In this document: in pieces, positions 37,097 through 44,889 of the stretch
Numbering within the stretch: position 1 is the first letter of the stretch
Layout: the number at the start of each line of letters is the position of its first letter
Source of the DNA: RH-AL1 sp964244495
GTDB lineage: Bacteria > Pseudomonadota > Alphaproteobacteria > Rhizobiales > Beijerinckiaceae
DNA length: 64,000 nucleotides
NCBI GenBank assembly: GCA_964244495.1
Contig: CAXTIU010000004.1
Span: 62,001-126,000, forward strand
Direction of reading: 5' to 3'
Translations under genes and position numbers: made by a program
The notes under the pieces: model-generated
Told to the model about the DNA's origin: nothing
Databases searched by the model: none
What the model saw: the letters and a program-made list of their open reading frames with translations, nothing else

Positions 37097-37827
37097 CGCG
37101 AGGCCGCCCCGTCCGTGTCGGCCATCACCTTCGCGGCCGCGTCCGGGCCGTCCGGCGGCGGATCGAACGTCGAGGCGATGTTGCCGCGGAAGGCGACCAC
37201 GTGGCCGTTGTTGCTGATCGCGAGGTCGTCGGCCGCCACCTGTCCGCCTCGGATGTCGACGCGCAGGCGCTCGTGGGACGACAGGATGCCGGCCTTGAAG
37301 TCCATGGTCGCCTTGGACATGTTGAGCGTGTAGCCGCTGGTGTTGGCGATCCTCACGTCGCCGCTCAGCCCCATCGTGTCGGCCTTCGAGTCGTACAGCC
37401 CGTGCGTCGACAGGATGTGGGTGGTGGTGGCGTCCGCCATCCCGACCGAGGCATCGACCCCGATCAACTCGATGACGGATGGCGTCAGGATGTCCTGGAT
37501 GCCGGTCGTCGCCTTGATGTCGTAGGGGCCGCCGCCCTGCTGGACCCCGGAGATCTTGGGCGAGTCCATCGTGATCTTGGTTCCGTTGACGCCGACCCCG
37601 GACAGGCTGACGCTGCTTGGCAGGTGGCGCAGCGGATCGAAGATGGCGACGATCGCGATGATCGTGACGCTGAGGACGGCGCCCAGGATGATCGCGCGGC
37701 GAAGGAAACGGACCCGCGCGGTGTGCCGGTCGGCGGCCTTGAACGCGCCGAACCTGGGAGGCGGCGTGTAGTCCATCCCGGCCCGGGACGTTTCCCTTCC
37801 GTCCACGCCGCTCGTCAGATCCGCCAT
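37093..37827 (-). CDS. lptC: LPS export protein LptC
   Basis: This bitopic inner-membrane protein of 244 residues passes LPS from LptB2FG to LptA. A 40-residue cytoplasmic tail is followed by one membrane span (AIILGAVLSVTIIAIVAIF) and a periplasmic LptC/OstA-like domain (SGVGVNGTKITMDSPKISGV, ADTMGLSGDVRIANTSGY). It is the first gene of the lptC-lptA pair and is translationally coupled to lptA. Confidence 0.9.
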   Translation of the reverse strand: MADLTSGVDGRETSRAGMDYTPPPRFGAFKAADRHTARVRFLRRAIILGAVLSVTIIAIVAIFDPLRHLPSSVSLSGVGVNGTKITMDSPKISGVQQGGGPYDIKATTGIQDILTPSVIELIGVDASVGMADATTTHILSTHGLYDSKADTMGLSGDVRIANTSGYTLNMSKATMDFKAGILSSHERLRVDIRGGQVAADDLAISNNGHVVAFRGNIASTFDPPPDGPDAAAKVMADTDGAASR

Positions 37828-37993
37828 GCCGATGGAACCAAGACCCGAGCTCGAAGAGACGCCCGCATGGCCGTGTTTCTGCGCCGCGAGAGCGGCGAAG
37901 ACAAGGCGGCGCCGCGCGCCACGCGGCGCCCCGCGCGTCCGCGCCGCCCGGTGTGACGGATTTGTCCCTGGATCCCGTCACTCCCTGGCGCCG

Positions 37994-38608
37994 TCACGCG
38001 TGGGCGAAGATGTCCGTCTCCGCCCAGCCGTCCAGGTCGAGCTTGGCGCGCGTGGGCAGGAAGCCGAAGGCGGCGCCGGCGTAGCCGTCCCGGCCCTCGC
38101 GCGCCAGCATGGCGTCGAGCCTGGCGCGGATCGCGTGGAGGTGGAGGACGTCGGAGGCGGCGTAGGCGAGCTGCGCCTCGCTGAGCGCCTCGGCGCCCCA
38201 GTCGGAGGATTGCTGCTGCTTGGACAGGTCGATGCCGAGCAGCTCGCGCGCCAGGTCCTTCAGCCCGTGGCGGTCGGTGTAGGTGCGGGCGAGTTTCGAC
38301 GCGATCTTCGTGCAGTAGATCGGCGCGGCGACCGTGCCGAACGCCTTGAGGAGGATCGCGACGTCGAAGCGGGCGAAGTGGAACAGCTTGGTGCAGGCCG
38401 GGTCCGCCAGCAGGCGTTGCAGCACCGGCGCCCGCGTCTGCCCCGGCGCGATCTGCACCACGTCCGCGTTCCCGTCACCCCTGGAAAGCTGGACGACGCA
38501 GAGCCTGTCGCGGACCGGCACCAGCCCGAGCGTCTCGGTGTCGATCGCGACCGCGTCGCCGAACACGTAATCGTCCGGCAGGTCGCCGCGATGGAGGCGG
38601 ATGGTCAT
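37994..38608 (-). CDS. rnd: Ribonuclease D-type 3'-5' exonuclease
   Basis: This DEDDy exonuclease has 204 residues. The exonuclease motifs are Exo I VAIDTETLGL, Exo II LFHFARFDVAIL, and Exo III YAASDVLHLHAIRARLD. It has only the catalytic domain, with no HRDC domain, as in the short alphaproteobacterial enzymes. It lies just upstream of lptC on the same strand, an order conserved in this lineage. Confidence 0.9.
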   Translation of the reverse strand: MTIRLHRGDLPDDYVFGDAVAIDTETLGLVPVRDRLCVVQLSRGDGNADVVQIAPGQTRAPVLQRLLADPACTKLFHFARFDVAILLKAFGTVAAPIYCTKIASKLARTYTDRHGLKDLARELLGIDLSKQQQSSDWGAEALSEAQLAYAASDVLHLHAIRARLDAMLAREGRDGYAGAAFGFLPTRAKLDLDGWAETDIFAHA

Positions 38609-38706
38609 GGGGAGGGTCCGGCGGGGCGGGGCGGAGGGCCGCGCTTAGCATCGACGTGACTTCGCGACAAGCCGCGCGGACATCGCGGTGCGGCAGGGCG
38701 GGGCGC

Positions 38707-39189
38707 CTAGGACGTCTGCCCGGCGAAGGCCGGGTCGGCCAAGCCGTGCAGCCGGTGCGCCGCGAGCTGGGCGAAGCGCAGCGTCACCATGCGGCGGGTC
38801 GCCGGCGACAGCCGATGCTCCGGCGCCTCGCGGACCATGGTCGCGCCGTAGGCGTCGGCGACGATCAGGCCGGCGTCCTCGGGCATGATCGCCGCCGGCA
38901 CGCTGTCGGGGATGGCGAAATACAGCCTGTCGCAGTGCTGGCGGTAGTCGCGCCACTTGCCGTCGGCGCGGAAGTCGGCGACCGACGACTTGATCTCGAC
39001 GATGGCGATCGCGCCGTTGGAGCCGAGCGCGACGAGGTCGGCGCGCCGGCCGGAGCGCAGCGCCATCTCGGCCACGCTGGCGAAGCCGGTGGCGCGCAGC
39101 CAGCGGCGCGTGCCCCGCGCGACGAGCAGCGCGGTCTCCGATTGGCGGCCGTCGACCGGCAGGACGAGTTCGGCGGTGCGCAGGGCCAT
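38707..39189 (-). CDS. mmcB: MmcB-family DNA repair protein
   Basis: This 160-residue protein has the restriction-endonuclease-like MmcB fold. The nuclease-style core is RADLVALGSNGAIAIVEIKS followed by DFRADGKWRDYRQHCDRLYF (a D-ExK arrangement). In Caulobacter, MmcB is part of the SOS and mitomycin-C response. ATG 39189 is the usual start. The gene stands alone between rnd and rimI. Confidence 0.85.
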   Translation of the reverse strand: MALRTAELVLPVDGRQSETALLVARGTRRWLRATGFASVAEMALRSGRRADLVALGSNGAIAIVEIKSSVADFRADGKWRDYRQHCDRLYFAIPDSVPAAIMPEDAGLIVADAYGATMVREAPEHRLSPATRRMVTLRFAQLAAHRLHGLADPAFAGQTS

Positions 39190-39259
39190 GGCGATCCGGG
39201 AGCAGGTGTCGCCAGGCTAGCATCGTCGGGGAGTCGCGGGGAAGCCCCGGCGAAAACCC

Positions 39260-39748
39260 TCAGCGCAGGTCGCGCTTGAGGATGAGCGCGTGCGAGGAGG
39301 CGCCCTCCAGCGTCCGGTAGTACGAGGCCCGCTCGCCGACCTTGGTGAAGCCGAACCGCGCGTAGAGGGCGAGCGCGTGGGTGTTGCTCACCTCCACCTC
39401 CAGGAACCACGATTTCGCGCCGCCGGCCTGGAGGTCGGCCATGTTGGCCCTCATCAGCCTGCCGGCGATGCCGAGGCCACGCTTCCTCGGCTGCACGGCG
39501 ATCGTCAGCACCTCCGCCTCGTCGGCCGCGAGGCGCGACAGGATGAAGCCCTGCAACTCGCCCGCCCTGCCGCAGGCGGCGTTGGCGTAGGTCGTGCGGG
39601 CGAGGAGCAGGGCCTCGAAGTCCGGCTCCGGCCAGGGATGGCTGAAGGATGACGCGTGCAGGCTCGCGCAGTCGGCGGCGCGGTCCGCCTCGAGGCGGGC
39701 GACGGCGGGTCCAAGGTCCTTCTCGAACAATCCAAACATGGTGGTCAC
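39260..39748 (-). CDS. rimI: Ribosomal-protein-alanine N-acetyltransferase
   Basis: This GNAT acetyltransferase of about 162 residues modifies the N-terminus of ribosomal protein S18. Acetyl-CoA binding motif A is VLTIAVQPRKRGLGIAGRLM, and the C-terminal motif includes LEVEVSNTHALALYARFGFT. The GTG at 39748 overlaps the tsaB stop (GTGA); ATG 39739 would shorten it by three residues. Coupling to tsaB is the common alphaproteobacterial arrangement. Confidence 0.9.
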   Translation of the reverse strand: MTTMFGLFEKDLGPAVARLEADRAADCASLHASSFSHPWPEPDFEALLLARTTYANAACGRAGELQGFILSRLAADEAEVLTIAVQPRKRGLGIAGRLMRANMADLQAGGAKSWFLEVEVSNTHALALYARFGFTKVGERASYYRTLEGASSHALILKRDLR

Positions 39749-40440
39749 GTCGGTTCGGGGACGGCGGCCAGGGCCGGGCGGGTCGGCGGCTTGGCGTCGG
39801 GCGCCTTGAGGTAGAGGGGGCGCGGCGGCGCGCTCGCGGGGTCGGCCAGCAATCCCAGCCGCGCGACGAAGGTGATGTCGGGAACGATGCGGTCGCCGAC
39901 GATCTCCGCCGCGATGCCGCGCTGCCACGCCTCGATGGCGAGGATCGGCGCCCCGGAACCGGCGAGCCGCAGCGGGCCGTCGCCGACCGCCTTGACGGCC
40001 TCCTCCTTGGAGGCGAAGCGCGGCAGCTGGAAGATGCGGCCGTCGGCGTGGAAGGCGGCGAAGAAGACGTGCCCGTGGCGCGCGTCGACGGCGACGACCA
40101 CCGTGCCGGGCTTCTCCTCGAGGATGAGCGGCGCGGCCAGCGCGGCCAGCGTGGACACGCCGACCGCCGGGATCGACCAGGCCAGCGCGATCGCGCGCGC
40201 CGCCGCGATGCCCACCCGCAGCCCGGTGAAGGAGCCGGGGCCGACCGTCACGCCGACGCGGTCGATCGCGGCGAACCCGCCCACCGTGGCGCTCATCACC
40301 CGCTCGATCAAGGGGATCAGCGCCTCCGCGTGGCCGCGCTCCATGCCGAGCGTCTCGGCGGCGTCGGGCTCGACCGCGCCCTCGGTCAGGACGCAGGCCG
40401 AGACGGCCGGCAGCGCGGTATCGATCGCGAGAATCCTCAT
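39745..40440 (-). CDS. tsaB: tRNA threonylcarbamoyladenosine biosynthesis protein TsaB
   Basis: This 231-residue ASKHA-fold partner of TsaD is used for t6A37 formation in tRNA. It shows RILAIDTALPAVSACVL, and VTVGPGSFTGLRVGIAAARA is the family signature. Residues are lost for catalysis as in other TsaB proteins. ATG 40440 gives the expected N-terminus. The pair with rimI makes a small operon. Confidence 0.93.
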   Translation of the reverse strand: MRILAIDTALPAVSACVLTEGAVEPDAAETLGMERGHAEALIPLIERVMSATVGGFAAIDRVGVTVGPGSFTGLRVGIAAARAIALAWSIPAVGVSTLAALAAPLILEEKPGTVVVAVDARHGHVFFAAFHADGRIFQLPRFASKEEAVKAVGDGPLRLAGSGAPILAIEAWQRGIAAEIVGDRIVPDITFVARLGLLADPASAPPRPLYLKAPDAKPPTRPALAAVPEPT

Positions 40441-40606
40441 TGCCGCGACTGTGACCGTTTTGCGGTCGGCGATCAATTCGCCGTAGGCGAGGCGCGGAGG
40501 ATTCTCGCACCGACCGCGCTGCTGGAGAGGGACGATGCGCGGCGACGGCGCCCGGCAACGAAGGCGGCGGATCGGGCGTTCACCACGGGCGACCAGGAGA
40601 CGGCAC

Positions 40607-40939
40607 GTGGGCGAAGACGAGGATAGGACGCGCATCCGCGCCGAGTTCGACGCGGCGGTCAACATGACGCCGAAGACGTTGGAGGTTTGGCTCGCCACCG
40701 ACGAAAGCCGCTCGGTCGGCCAGAGCGAGGACGGCGGCGAGGCGATCGGTCACAAATCCGGCCGCGAGATCGTCGCCATCAAGCACAAGAAGCGGGACGC
40801 GCTGACCGACGACGACTACGCGCAGATGAAGCGGGTCGTCAGCTACGTCCACCGGCACCTGGCGCAGCGCCCGCACGGCGACGTGACCGACACCCGATGG
40901 CGCTACTCGCTGATGAACTGGGGTCACGACCCCAAATGA
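40607..40939 (+). CDS. DUF3140 protein
   Basis: This 110-residue protein matches DUF3140 by its core: MTPKTLEVWLATDESRSVGQ, GHKSGREIVAIKHKK, DDYAQMKRVVSYVHRHLAQR. The family is predicted to bind DNA or act in stress responses, but the function is unknown. GTG 40607 has GGAGA seven bases upstream. It is divergent from tsaB and convergent with the NifU gene. Confidence 0.8.
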   Translation: MGEDEDRTRIRAEFDAAVNMTPKTLEVWLATDESRSVGQSEDGGEAIGHKSGREIVAIKHKKRDALTDDDYAQMKRVVSYVHRHLAQRPHGDVTDTRWRYSLMNWGHDPK

Positions 40940-40951
40940 GGAACGCGGCGG

Positions 40952-41515
40952 CTAGACCTGCTCGACGGCGCGAACCTCGGGGACGAAATGCTGCAGCAGG
41001 TTCTGGATGCCGTGCTTCAGCGTCGCCGTCGAGGACGGGCACCCCTGGCAGGACCCTTTCATCGCGAGGTAGACGGTGCCCTCGCGGAACCCCCGGAACG
41101 TGATGTCGCCGCCGTCGCCCGCCACGGCCGGACGCACGCGGGTCTCCAGCAGGTCCTTGATCGTGTCGACGATCTCGCCATCGGCGGCGTTGAAGAACTC
41201 GCCGGCCTCCGCCCCGTCGAGCGCCTCGTCGTCGTTCATCAGCGGCGCGCCGGAGGTGAAGTGCTCCATGATCGTGCCGAGCACCGCCGGCTTCAGCATC
41301 GGCCACTCGGCCGCGTCGGCCTTGGTCACGGAAATGAAATCGGCGCCGTAGAACACGCCGCTGACCCCGTCGATGTCGAACAGGGCGCCGGCGAGCGGCG
41401 ATCGGCCGGCCTCGACGGGCGAGCGGATGTCCAGCGTGCCGTCCGGCAGCACGGTGCGGCCCGGCAGGAACTTGAGCGTCGCCGGGTTGGGCGTGGTCTC
41501 GGTGTGGATGAACAT
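40952..41515 (-). CDS. NifU/NfuA-type Fe-S scaffold protein
   Basis: This Fe-S cluster carrier has 187 residues. The N-terminal Nfu domain starts MFIHTETTPNPATLKFLPG. The C-terminal NifU domain carries the cluster-binding CxxC in MKGSCQGCPSSTATLKHGI. Its length and layout match the alphaproteobacterial NfuA-like family. It stands between the convergent DUF3140 gene and chpT, with a 284-base intergenic region (41516-41799) in which I see no gene. Confidence 0.92.
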   Translation of the reverse strand: MFIHTETTPNPATLKFLPGRTVLPDGTLDIRSPVEAGRSPLAGALFDIDGVSGVFYGADFISVTKADAAEWPMLKPAVLGTIMEHFTSGAPLMNDDEALDGAEAGEFFNAADGEIVDTIKDLLETRVRPAVAGDGGDITFRGFREGTVYLAMKGSCQGCPSSTATLKHGIQNLLQHFVPEVRAVEQV

Positions 41516-41799
41516 GGGGGTCTCGCTGATCGAAGGGCGGCGCCGGCCGCGGCATCCTGTTACGCCAGATATGGGCGATGCGGCGTGGGCGCACAAGCGC
41601 GCCGTTCCCGGGCCGATCGGTCCCCGGCCGGTGCCGGGTGGGCCGTCGCGCTCGTAAGATCGCCGCGCCCGCCGCGCCCGCGCCTGTCGCCCACGGCCGA
41701 CATCGCGACGTTTTTGGTACGCCGGCGCCGACACGGATCCTCAGGTGATGTCGCCGCCGGGCGACATCCTCGTCCCGGTGCGCCCCGGCCGTGTCGCCG

Positions 41800-42498
41800 T
41801 CAGGCGACCTGCTTGGCCGCCACCCCGATCATGCCGGTGTCGATGGCCGGCAGAGCGGTGCCGTCGGGGACCGCCTCCAGCGTGATCCTGCCGTCCTCGG
41901 CGCGTGTCGACAAGGCGAGGTGCGCCTCCTTGGCGACGAGGCCCGTGTAATACGCCTGGATGCCGTGCGCGTCGACGCCGTTCTCCGGCTCGCAGGCGAG
42001 CAGGTGCGGCGTGTGGCTCTGGAACTTGGCGTTGGTGCCGGATGCCGTGACGCGCAGGCTCGTCTCGTTGTCCACGCCCTCGATTGTCACCTCGACGACG
42101 CCGCCGCGCGGGATCGTCTGGGAGGCGATCAGCACCATGTTGAGGATCAGCTTGACCTTGTTCTTCGGCAGCAGGGCGCGGGTGGCGCTCCACACGAGCT
42201 TGATCTTGTCGTCGCCGACCAAGCCACGCGCCACGCCCTCCGCGTCGCCAGTGTCGATCGAGGCGCCGGCGGAGCCTGCCGCGCCGAAGGCGAGACGGCA
42301 GAACTGGAGGCGGGCCGAGGCCACGCCGGTCGATTTCTTGATGAGGTCCATCGCGAAGCCGCGCATGTCCGGGTCCTTCTCGGACTCCAGCACCTCCAGC
42401 CCGTTGGCGATGGCACCGACCGGCGAGATCACGTCGTGGCACACGCGGGAGCAGAGCAGGGCGGCGAGGTCGAGGGGATCGAGGGCGAAGGCGGTCAT
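41800..42498 (-). CDS. chpT: Histidine phosphotransferase ChpT
   Basis: This cell-cycle phosphotransferase of 232 residues relays phosphate from CckA to CtrA and CpdR. The phospho-acceptor His21 is in LLCSRVCHDVISPVGAIANG. The second half is a degenerate HATPase-like domain (LLPKNKVKLILNMVLIA, VEVTIEGVDNETSLRV). In Caulobacter it is essential. Here a consensus CtrA box lies about 60 bases upstream of the start. Confidence 0.92.
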   Translation of the reverse strand: MTAFALDPLDLAALLCSRVCHDVISPVGAIANGLEVLESEKDPDMRGFAMDLIKKSTGVASARLQFCRLAFGAAGSAGASIDTGDAEGVARGLVGDDKIKLVWSATRALLPKNKVKLILNMVLIASQTIPRGGVVEVTIEGVDNETSLRVTASGTNAKFQSHTPHLLACEPENGVDAHGIQAYYTGLVAKEAHLALSTRAEDGRITLEAVPDGTALPAIDTGMIGVAAKQVA

Positions 42499-42552
42499 GG
42501 TCTCTCATCCACGGCAAGGCGGGTCGTGCGCGCCCAAGCTAAGGGACCTGAA

Positions 42553-42571
42553 GGTTAACGTCGAGTTAACC
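42553..42571 (-). promoter_or_regulatory. CtrA-binding box upstream of chpT
   Basis: The sequence GGTTAACGTCGAGTTAACC is a perfect 19-bp palindrome. It contains TTAA-N7-TTAAC, the full CtrA consensus, on both strands (TTAA at 42555 and 42566). It is the only full TTAA-N7-TTAA box I saw in the intergenic regions. It sits in the 125-base gap before chpT and downstream of the SDR gene. Confidence 0.75.
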
Positions 42572-42623
42572 ATGCGCGGCGGATCGGTCCTCCCGCGCCT
42601 CGCGGTGGCGGATGGCGCCCGGC

Positions 42624-43415
42624 TCAGAACGGCACCGGCGACCCGTCCCAGGCGAAGAAGCCGCCGCTGTCGCCTTCGCGCAACCCGTCGATCACGCGCA
42701 GCAGGTGGCCTGCCGCCTCCGCCGGCGTGAACAGGGCCTCCGGCTTCACCGCGGCGCTGAACGGCTGGCTGAGGGCGGTGCCGACCGTGCCGGGGTGCAG
42801 CGCCACGATGAGCGCCTCGGGGCGCGTCCGTCCCGCCTCGACCGCGAGGGTCCGGACGATCTGGTTCAGCGCCGCCTTAGAGGCGCGATAGCCGTACCAG
42901 CCGCCGAGCCTGTTGTCCTCGATGCTCCCGACCCGCGCCGACAGCACGGCGAACACGCTGCGCCCCTCGCGCGGCAGCAGCGGCAGGACGTGCTTGGCGA
43001 CGAGCGCCGGCCCGATCGCGTTGACCGCGAAGGCGCGAGCGAGGCGGGCGGCGTCGAGCGCCCGAACCGTCTTCTCCGGCTGGAGGGCCGCGTCGTGCAG
43101 CAACCCGGTGGCGACGATCGCGAGGCGCAACGGCGGGCGATCCCCCGATGCCGCGCCGAGCGCCGCGCAGGCCGCCGCGACGCTGGCCTCGTCGGTGATG
43201 TCGAGCCGGCCGGGCGTGATCCGGCCGGTGCCGCCCGGCGCGCCGCCGTCCTCGACCGGACGCCGCGCCAGCGCGTGGACGTCGACCCCGGCCCCGGCGA
43301 GATGGGCGACGAGCGCCGCCCCGATGCCGCCGCCTGCCCCGACCACCGCCGCGCGCCACGGCCGAGGGAACGCCGGCGCCATCCGGTGCGGCGCGTCGGG
43401 ATCATCCGGCGTCAT
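42624..43415 (-). CDS. Short-chain dehydrogenase/reductase
   Basis: This NAD(P)-dependent SDR enzyme has 263 residues. The cofactor motif is VVGAGGGIGAALVAHLAGAG, the active-site Tyr-Lys is YGYRASKAALNQ, and HPGTVGTALSQPF follows. Ser of the catalytic triad lies in VLSARVGSI. ATG 43415 has GGAAGGA seven bases upstream. The best family match by eye is the C-factor/CsgA-like group. It is followed by the chpT promoter region. Confidence 0.87.
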   Translation of the reverse strand: MTPDDPDAPHRMAPAFPRPWRAAVVGAGGGIGAALVAHLAGAGVDVHALARRPVEDGGAPGGTGRITPGRLDITDEASVAAACAALGAASGDRPPLRLAIVATGLLHDAALQPEKTVRALDAARLARAFAVNAIGPALVAKHVLPLLPREGRSVFAVLSARVGSIEDNRLGGWYGYRASKAALNQIVRTLAVEAGRTRPEALIVALHPGTVGTALSQPFSAAVKPEALFTPAEAAGHLLRVIDGLREGDSGGFFAWDGSPVPF

Positions 43416-43532
43416 CGTTCGATCCTTCCGACGTGTCGTTGCAAGGCGAGGGGTCCTTATCCCGAGCGAGAGCGCTAGCCCTACCACCGGGTCGCCGAGG
43501 CCTTTACCATCGAGGGGGCGAAGGGAGCCGAC

Positions 43533-43661
43533 ATGATAAGCCTCGCCGTCACGCACAGGATCGCGAAGGCGATCGAGGACCTGCGATCGAGCTACGAGGT
43601 CGACATCGAATTTTTTGAGAAGGGGATTTCGGCACCCTCGACGAACTGGATTTTTCGGTAG
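43533..43661 (+). pseudogene. 5' remnant of a gene split by the mobile element
   Basis: A 42-codon frame starts at ATG 43533, behind a GGGAGCC ribosome site, with MISLAVTHRIAKAIEDLRSS. It runs into the left inverted repeat and ends at a TAG inside the element. The 5' part looks like real protein. The part before the insertion already reads best in a different frame (GDFGTLDELDF), so the gene was frameshifted as well as interrupted. The original product is not recognised. Confidence 0.6.
43649..43656. repeat. Target site duplication, left copy
   Basis: GATTTTTC immediately precedes the left inverted repeat, and the same 8 bases follow the right inverted repeat at 46553-46560. This marks a transposition event. 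Confidence 0.85.
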
Positions 43662-43675
43662 TGGGTCAGTTTGAA
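43657..43675 (+). repeat. Left terminal inverted repeat
   Basis: GGTAGTGGGTCAGTTTGAA, an exact reverse complement of 46534-46552. The zinc-ribbon stop codon lies only a few bases inside it. Confidence 0.88.
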
Positions 43676-43680
43676 TCCGG

Positions 43681-43962
43681 CTATTGAGACAATGAAGCTT
43701 TGATGTCCTGCGACATGCCTTCCAGCCGCCAATCGTATGCGCTCCGCCACTCATCGCATTTTGGACAGCGAACGGCATCGACCTGACGCGAGCTTCGCAA
43801 CCGATCGTCGGGTGGAATCTCGTGGGCTCGACAGCTTGGACACACCATCCGCTCATCGCCGTGGAGCCGACGCGCTCGCCGCTCCTGCCGAGCGATGATC
43901 GCATCTCGGATGAGAAACCAGATACGAAGATTAAGCGGCAACCCGCTTCTTGTAGGGGCCAC
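43681..43962 (-). CDS. Zinc-ribbon cargo protein of the mobile element
   Basis: This small protein of up to 93 residues has two CxxC pairs: MVCPSCRAHEIPP and VRCPKCDEWRSAYDWR, a typical zinc-ribbon spacing. An Arg-rich helix (ARQERRARRLHGDER) precedes it. The frame overlaps the last 32 bases of the transposase gene, so it is probably translated by coupling. The start shown is GTG 43962; a TTG about 18 bases later is also possible. Function unknown. Confidence 0.6.
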   Translation of the reverse strand: MAPTRSGLPLNLRIWFLIRDAIIARQERRARRLHGDERMVCPSCRAHEIPPDDRLRSSRQVDAVRCPKCDEWRSAYDWRLEGMSQDIKASLSQ

Positions 43963-44812
43963 GCTTGCCTACCGGCGTCTCGGCATCTTCGACCAACTGC
44001 GCAATGTCGCCAATCTCCCAAAGCTTGCTCGTCACGCCCGCCGCCATGGCAGGCGTCACCCGCAGCGTCTTATGGATGCGGACGAAGTTGTAATACATCA
44101 TGTGGAGCGCGACCGCATAGGCGTGGTTCTCGACCTTCTTCGAGAACGCATTGGTTAGCCGCGTGAAGCGGCGCATGTGCATCCGCATCGTGAGGTTCGA
44201 CCGCTCCACGTAGGACGTGCTGACGTGCTTCGGATCGGGCGAGCCTTCGATCTTAGTTTTCTTGATGCCGGTGCATTCGGCGGGGCTGTAGCGGCCCTTG
44301 AAGGCTTCCGGCGCATTGCCGTACAGCTTGATGAGCTGGGCATAGTCAACGTCCGCGCCGAAGGCGCCTTCGACGGCTTCAAGGTAGGCACGGTGACCGT
44401 CGCTGGTGAGCTGGACGCGGTTCGCGAGGCGCTTCGCCACGTCATCCATGAACCACGCGGCGCACTCGCCATCCCGGCCGCCGACGAAGTAGGAGGCGAT
44501 CAGCTTCGTATCGGCGTCGAGTGCGGTCCATGTCCAAGTATCGCCAGCGCCCTCAGGAGCGGCCTTGGCACCAGCGACGTTCTTTTCCTTGGCATAGGTG
44601 AACGACCAAATCTCATCGACCTGGATGCGCTTCGACGTGAGGTCGCGCACATGCTCATCGTGATAAGCGGCGCAGGCCTTGCCGGCGTCGATCAGGAGCT
44701 TGGTGACGGTGTTTTTGCTGGCGCCTGTCAGGCGAGTGACCGCGCGGATCGACTGACCTTCACAGAGAAGGTGCAGGATGCGCGTCCGCTCCTCAGATGA
44801 TAGCCGATTCAT
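43931..44812 (-). CDS. IS1-family-like DDE transposase
   Basis: This transposase of 293 residues has an N-terminal HTH (ILHLLCEGQSIRAVTRLTG). The catalytic residues can be assigned as Asp66 (QVDEIWSF), Asp138 (LTSDGHRAYL) and Glu203 (SYVERSNLTMRMHMRRFTRL). The last segment, together with MMYYNFVRIHKTLRVTPAMA, is highly typical of IS1-type transposases in alphaproteobacteria. It is a single intact frame with no programmed frameshift needed. ATG 44812 gives the usual N-terminus MNRLSSEERTRIL. It is divergent from the fic gene. Confidence 0.88.
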   Translation of the reverse strand: MNRLSSEERTRILHLLCEGQSIRAVTRLTGASKNTVTKLLIDAGKACAAYHDEHVRDLTSKRIQVDEIWSFTYAKEKNVAGAKAAPEGAGDTWTWTALDADTKLIASYFVGGRDGECAAWFMDDVAKRLANRVQLTSDGHRAYLEAVEGAFGADVDYAQLIKLYGNAPEAFKGRYSPAECTGIKKTKIEGSPDPKHVSTSYVERSNLTMRMHMRRFTRLTNAFSKKVENHAYAVALHMMYYNFVRIHKTLRVTPAMAAGVTSKLWEIGDIAQLVEDAETPVGKRGPYKKRVAA

Positions 44813-44889
44813 GTTGGATATATAATTTGACTTCGTCGCCGAGTCGATTAAATATCGTCGTAGCGACGGTATGATTCTGGATATCCCAC

